Below, piece by piece: positions 61,947-64,000 of a stretch of DNA of 64,000 nucleotides (position 1 is its first letter; each line of letters starts with the position of its first letter). The notes below the pieces were generated by a model. The model had not been told where the DNA came from, did not search any database, and saw only the letters and a program-made list of their open reading frames with translations. The DNA is from Bacteroidota bacterium (lineage in GTDB: Bacteria; Bacteroidota; Bacteroidia; Flavobacteriales_F; PHOS-HE28). Position numbers and translations under genes: made by a program. Location of the stretch: positions 1 to 64,000 of the forward strand of contig JACTMO010000039.1 of the NCBI GenBank assembly GCA_014584605.1. The letters are read 5' to 3'.

Positions 61947-63412
61947 TCTTCAACTCGATCGCCTTCCTGGTGTTCTTCGTGGTGGTCACCACCGCGTACC
62001 ACCTGCTGCCGCACCGCTGGCGCTGGCCCATGTTGCTGGCGGCCAGCTGCTGGTTCTACATGGCCTTTGTGCCGGTGTACATCCTGATCCTGGCCTTCAC
62101 CATCGCGGTGGACTACGGGGCGGGCCTGCTGATCGAGCGCAGCGGGGGCGCGGTGCGCCGGCGCTGGCTGGTGGCCAGCATCGTGGCGAACACGGGCGTG
62201 CTGGCCATCTTCAAGTATTATGGCTTCCTCACCGAGAACATCGAGGCGGCGGTGCATGCGGCGGGCTGGACCGGGTACAGCATCCCCGACCTGGGCATCA
62301 TCCTGCCCATCGGCCTCAGCTTCCACACCTTCCAGAGCCTGAGCTACACCATTGAAGTGTACTACGGCCGCCAGCGCGCCGAGCGGCACCTGGGCATCTT
62401 CAGCCTCTACGTGATGTTCTATCCCCAGCTGGTGGCCGGCCCCATTGAGCGCCCCGGCAACCTGTTGCGGCAGCTGCACCTGCCCATGCCCTTCAACCCG
62501 GGCCTGCTGGCCAGTGGACTGCGCCTCATGGCCTGGGGCTTCTTCAAGAAGATCATGATCGCCGACCGGGTGGGCGCCATGGTGGACCACGTGTACGACG
62601 CGCCCCACCTGCACCAGGGCCCGGGGCTCATCCTGGCCTCCCTGCTCTTCGCCGTGCAGATCTACTGCGATTTCAGCGGGTACAGCGACATCGCCCTCGG
62701 TGCCGCGCGCTGCCTGGGCATCGACCTGATGCGCAACTTCCGCACGCCGTACGCCAGCACCAGCATCAGCGAGTTCTGGCGGCGCTGGCACATCAGCCTC
62801 AGCACCTGGTTCCGCGACTATGTGTACATCCCGTTGGGCGGCAACCGGGTGCTGACCTGGCGCCGCTATTACAACCTGCTGATCACCTTCCTGCTGAGCG
62901 GTCTCTGGCATGGTGCGGCATGGACCTACATCATCTGGGGTGGGTTGCACGGCCTGTTCCTCATCGGCGCCATCGTGACCGAGGGTGGGCGGGGGCGGCT
63001 TGGACGGGCCCTCGGCCTGCACCGCTGGCCACGGCTCCAGCTGGCCCAGCAGACCCTGACCACCTTCCTGCTGGTGGACCTGGCCTGGATCTTCTTTCGC
63101 GCGAACAACGTGCAGGACGCCTTCCACATCACCGGCAACCTGTTCACCGGCCTGGACGGCTTCCTCACGGCGGACGCCTTCAGCCTGTGGGCGCCGCTGG
63201 TGGGCGCGGGGCGCAGCGACATGTTCCTGGCCGTGGCCGGCATCGCCGTCATGGAGGCGGTGCAGTGGCTTGACCGCCGCAGGGGCGCCATGGCCTGGCT
63301 GGCCGAGCGCAGCGCCTGGCAGCGGTGGGCGTTGTACAGCGGCCTCCTCGCCAGCATCATCTTCCTGGGCAGTTATTACCACACCTCGCCCTTCATCTAC
63401 TTCCAGTTCTGA
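61943..63412 (+). CDS. MBOAT family O-acyltransferase, copy 2
   Basis: LPIGLSFHTFQSLSYTIEVYYGRQ; YPQLVAGPIERPGNLL; FWRRWHISLSTWFRDYVYIPLGG. Confidence 0.95.
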   Translation: MIFNSIAFLVFFVVVTTAYHLLPHRWRWPMLLAASCWFYMAFVPVYILILAFTIAVDYGAGLLIERSGGAVRRRWLVASIVANTGVLAIFKYYGFLTENIEAAVHAAGWTGYSIPDLGIILPIGLSFHTFQSLSYTIEVYYGRQRAERHLGIFSLYVMFYPQLVAGPIERPGNLLRQLHLPMPFNPGLLASGLRLMAWGFFKKIMIADRVGAMVDHVYDAPHLHQGPGLILASLLFAVQIYCDFSGYSDIALGAARCLGIDLMRNFRTPYASTSISEFWRRWHISLSTWFRDYVYIPLGGNRVLTWRRYYNLLITFLLSGLWHGAAWTYIIWGGLHGLFLIGAIVTEGGRGRLGRALGLHRWPRLQLAQQTLTTFLLVDLAWIFFRANNVQDAFHITGNLFTGLDGFLTADAFSLWAPLVGAGRSDMFLAVAGIAVMEAVQWLDRRRGAMAWLAERSAWQRWALYSGLLASIIFLGSYYHTSPFIYFQF

Positions 63413-64000
63413 ATGGGCTCCCGCCAACTCTTCCGCTGGATCGCCGCGCTGACCCTGCCCTTCGCGCTGGTCTTCGGCACCGTGCTGGTGGTGGACCCCT
63501 ACAACTACTTCAACCTGTTCCACGCCATCCCCGATGCGCTCAAGCGGAAGAACCTGTACCACGACGGCCGCACGATGCCCTTCAGCAATCTGTTGTGGAA
63601 GCTCATCGAGCTGCGGAGGGTGCCGCAGGACAGGGTCCTGCTGGGCGACTCACGCCTGTCGCACTTCGACCTGGACCACCTGGAGCGGGTGAGCGGCCAA
63701 CGCTGGTACAACCTGGGCGTGCCCGGTGGCAACACGCGCAGCATGGCGGACCTGTTCACGTACGCCGCACAGGCCCCGCTGAAGGAGGTGCTGGCGCAGG
63801 TGTCCTTCCGCGGCATGAACCACGGCATGGACTGGGACCTGTACGCGGAGCCGCGCCTGTTGATGGACCAGCCCTTCCTATACCTGAGCAACCGGCGCGT
63901 ACTGGAGGCCACCCTGCTGAACCTGCGCAGCGCCTGGCTGCCTTCCACCGTGCACTACGACGTGCTCCCGCCCGACCAATGGCAGCGGGTGCTCGCCATG
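63413..64000 (+). CDS. Probable SGNH-like acetylation partner, 3' truncated by window edge
   Basis: N-terminal membrane anchor; QDRVLLGDSRLSHFDLDHLERVSGQRWYNLGVPGGNTRSM. Confidence 0.65.
   Translation, partial: MGSRQLFRWIAALTLPFALVFGTVLVVDPYNYFNLFHAIPDALKRKNLYHDGRTMPFSNLLWKLIELRRVPQDRVLLGDSRLSHFDLDHLERVSGQRWYNLGVPGGNTRSMADLFTYAAQAPLKEVLAQVSFRGMNHGMDWDLYAEPRLLMDQPFLYLSNRRVLEATLLNLRSAWLPSTVHYDVLPPDQWQRVLAM

Overview
High-GC chromosomal window from a Bacteroidota (probably Flavobacteriales-like) genome. This assignment rests on T9SS sorting-domain proteins, a PorP/SprF-CHU_C gene pair, DUF4270/DUF4271/DUF3098 genes, a MurF-Alr fusion and TAnnTTTG-type promoters. Most of the window is compact housekeeping sequence: leuS, ftsX, uppP, truB, queA, ispD, rlmN, tRNA-Leu(CAA), sodB, glmS, panC/panD, radA, rsmI, tdk, murF-alr, yidD, rnpA, hemD, an acyl-CoA dehydrogenase, and a tandem MBOAT/SGNH acetylation cluster running off the right edge. 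The most unusual feature is in leucyl-tRNA synthetase. Its reading frame has been invaded twice by one 42-bp, palindrome-cored, frame-preserving repeat family. One site holds a bare tandem array of three units. The other holds an in-frame DUF559 (Vsr-like) nuclease domain flanked by inverted copies, placed at the entry to the editing domain. Other items worth checking: an eight-gene same-strand operon linking DUF1501 and lipoproteins (one with a CX4CH motif, plus an unlisted 44-aa membrane peptide) to CHU_C and PorP/SprF; a mosaic scar of two IspG C-terminal remnants around a truncated AAA ATPase; a subtilase whose catalytic Asp appears replaced by Glu; two divergent copies of a small STAS/DUF7793-like family; and several genes whose promoter motif lies only 4-9 nt from the start codon. 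All family calls are from reading the sequence; no searches were run.
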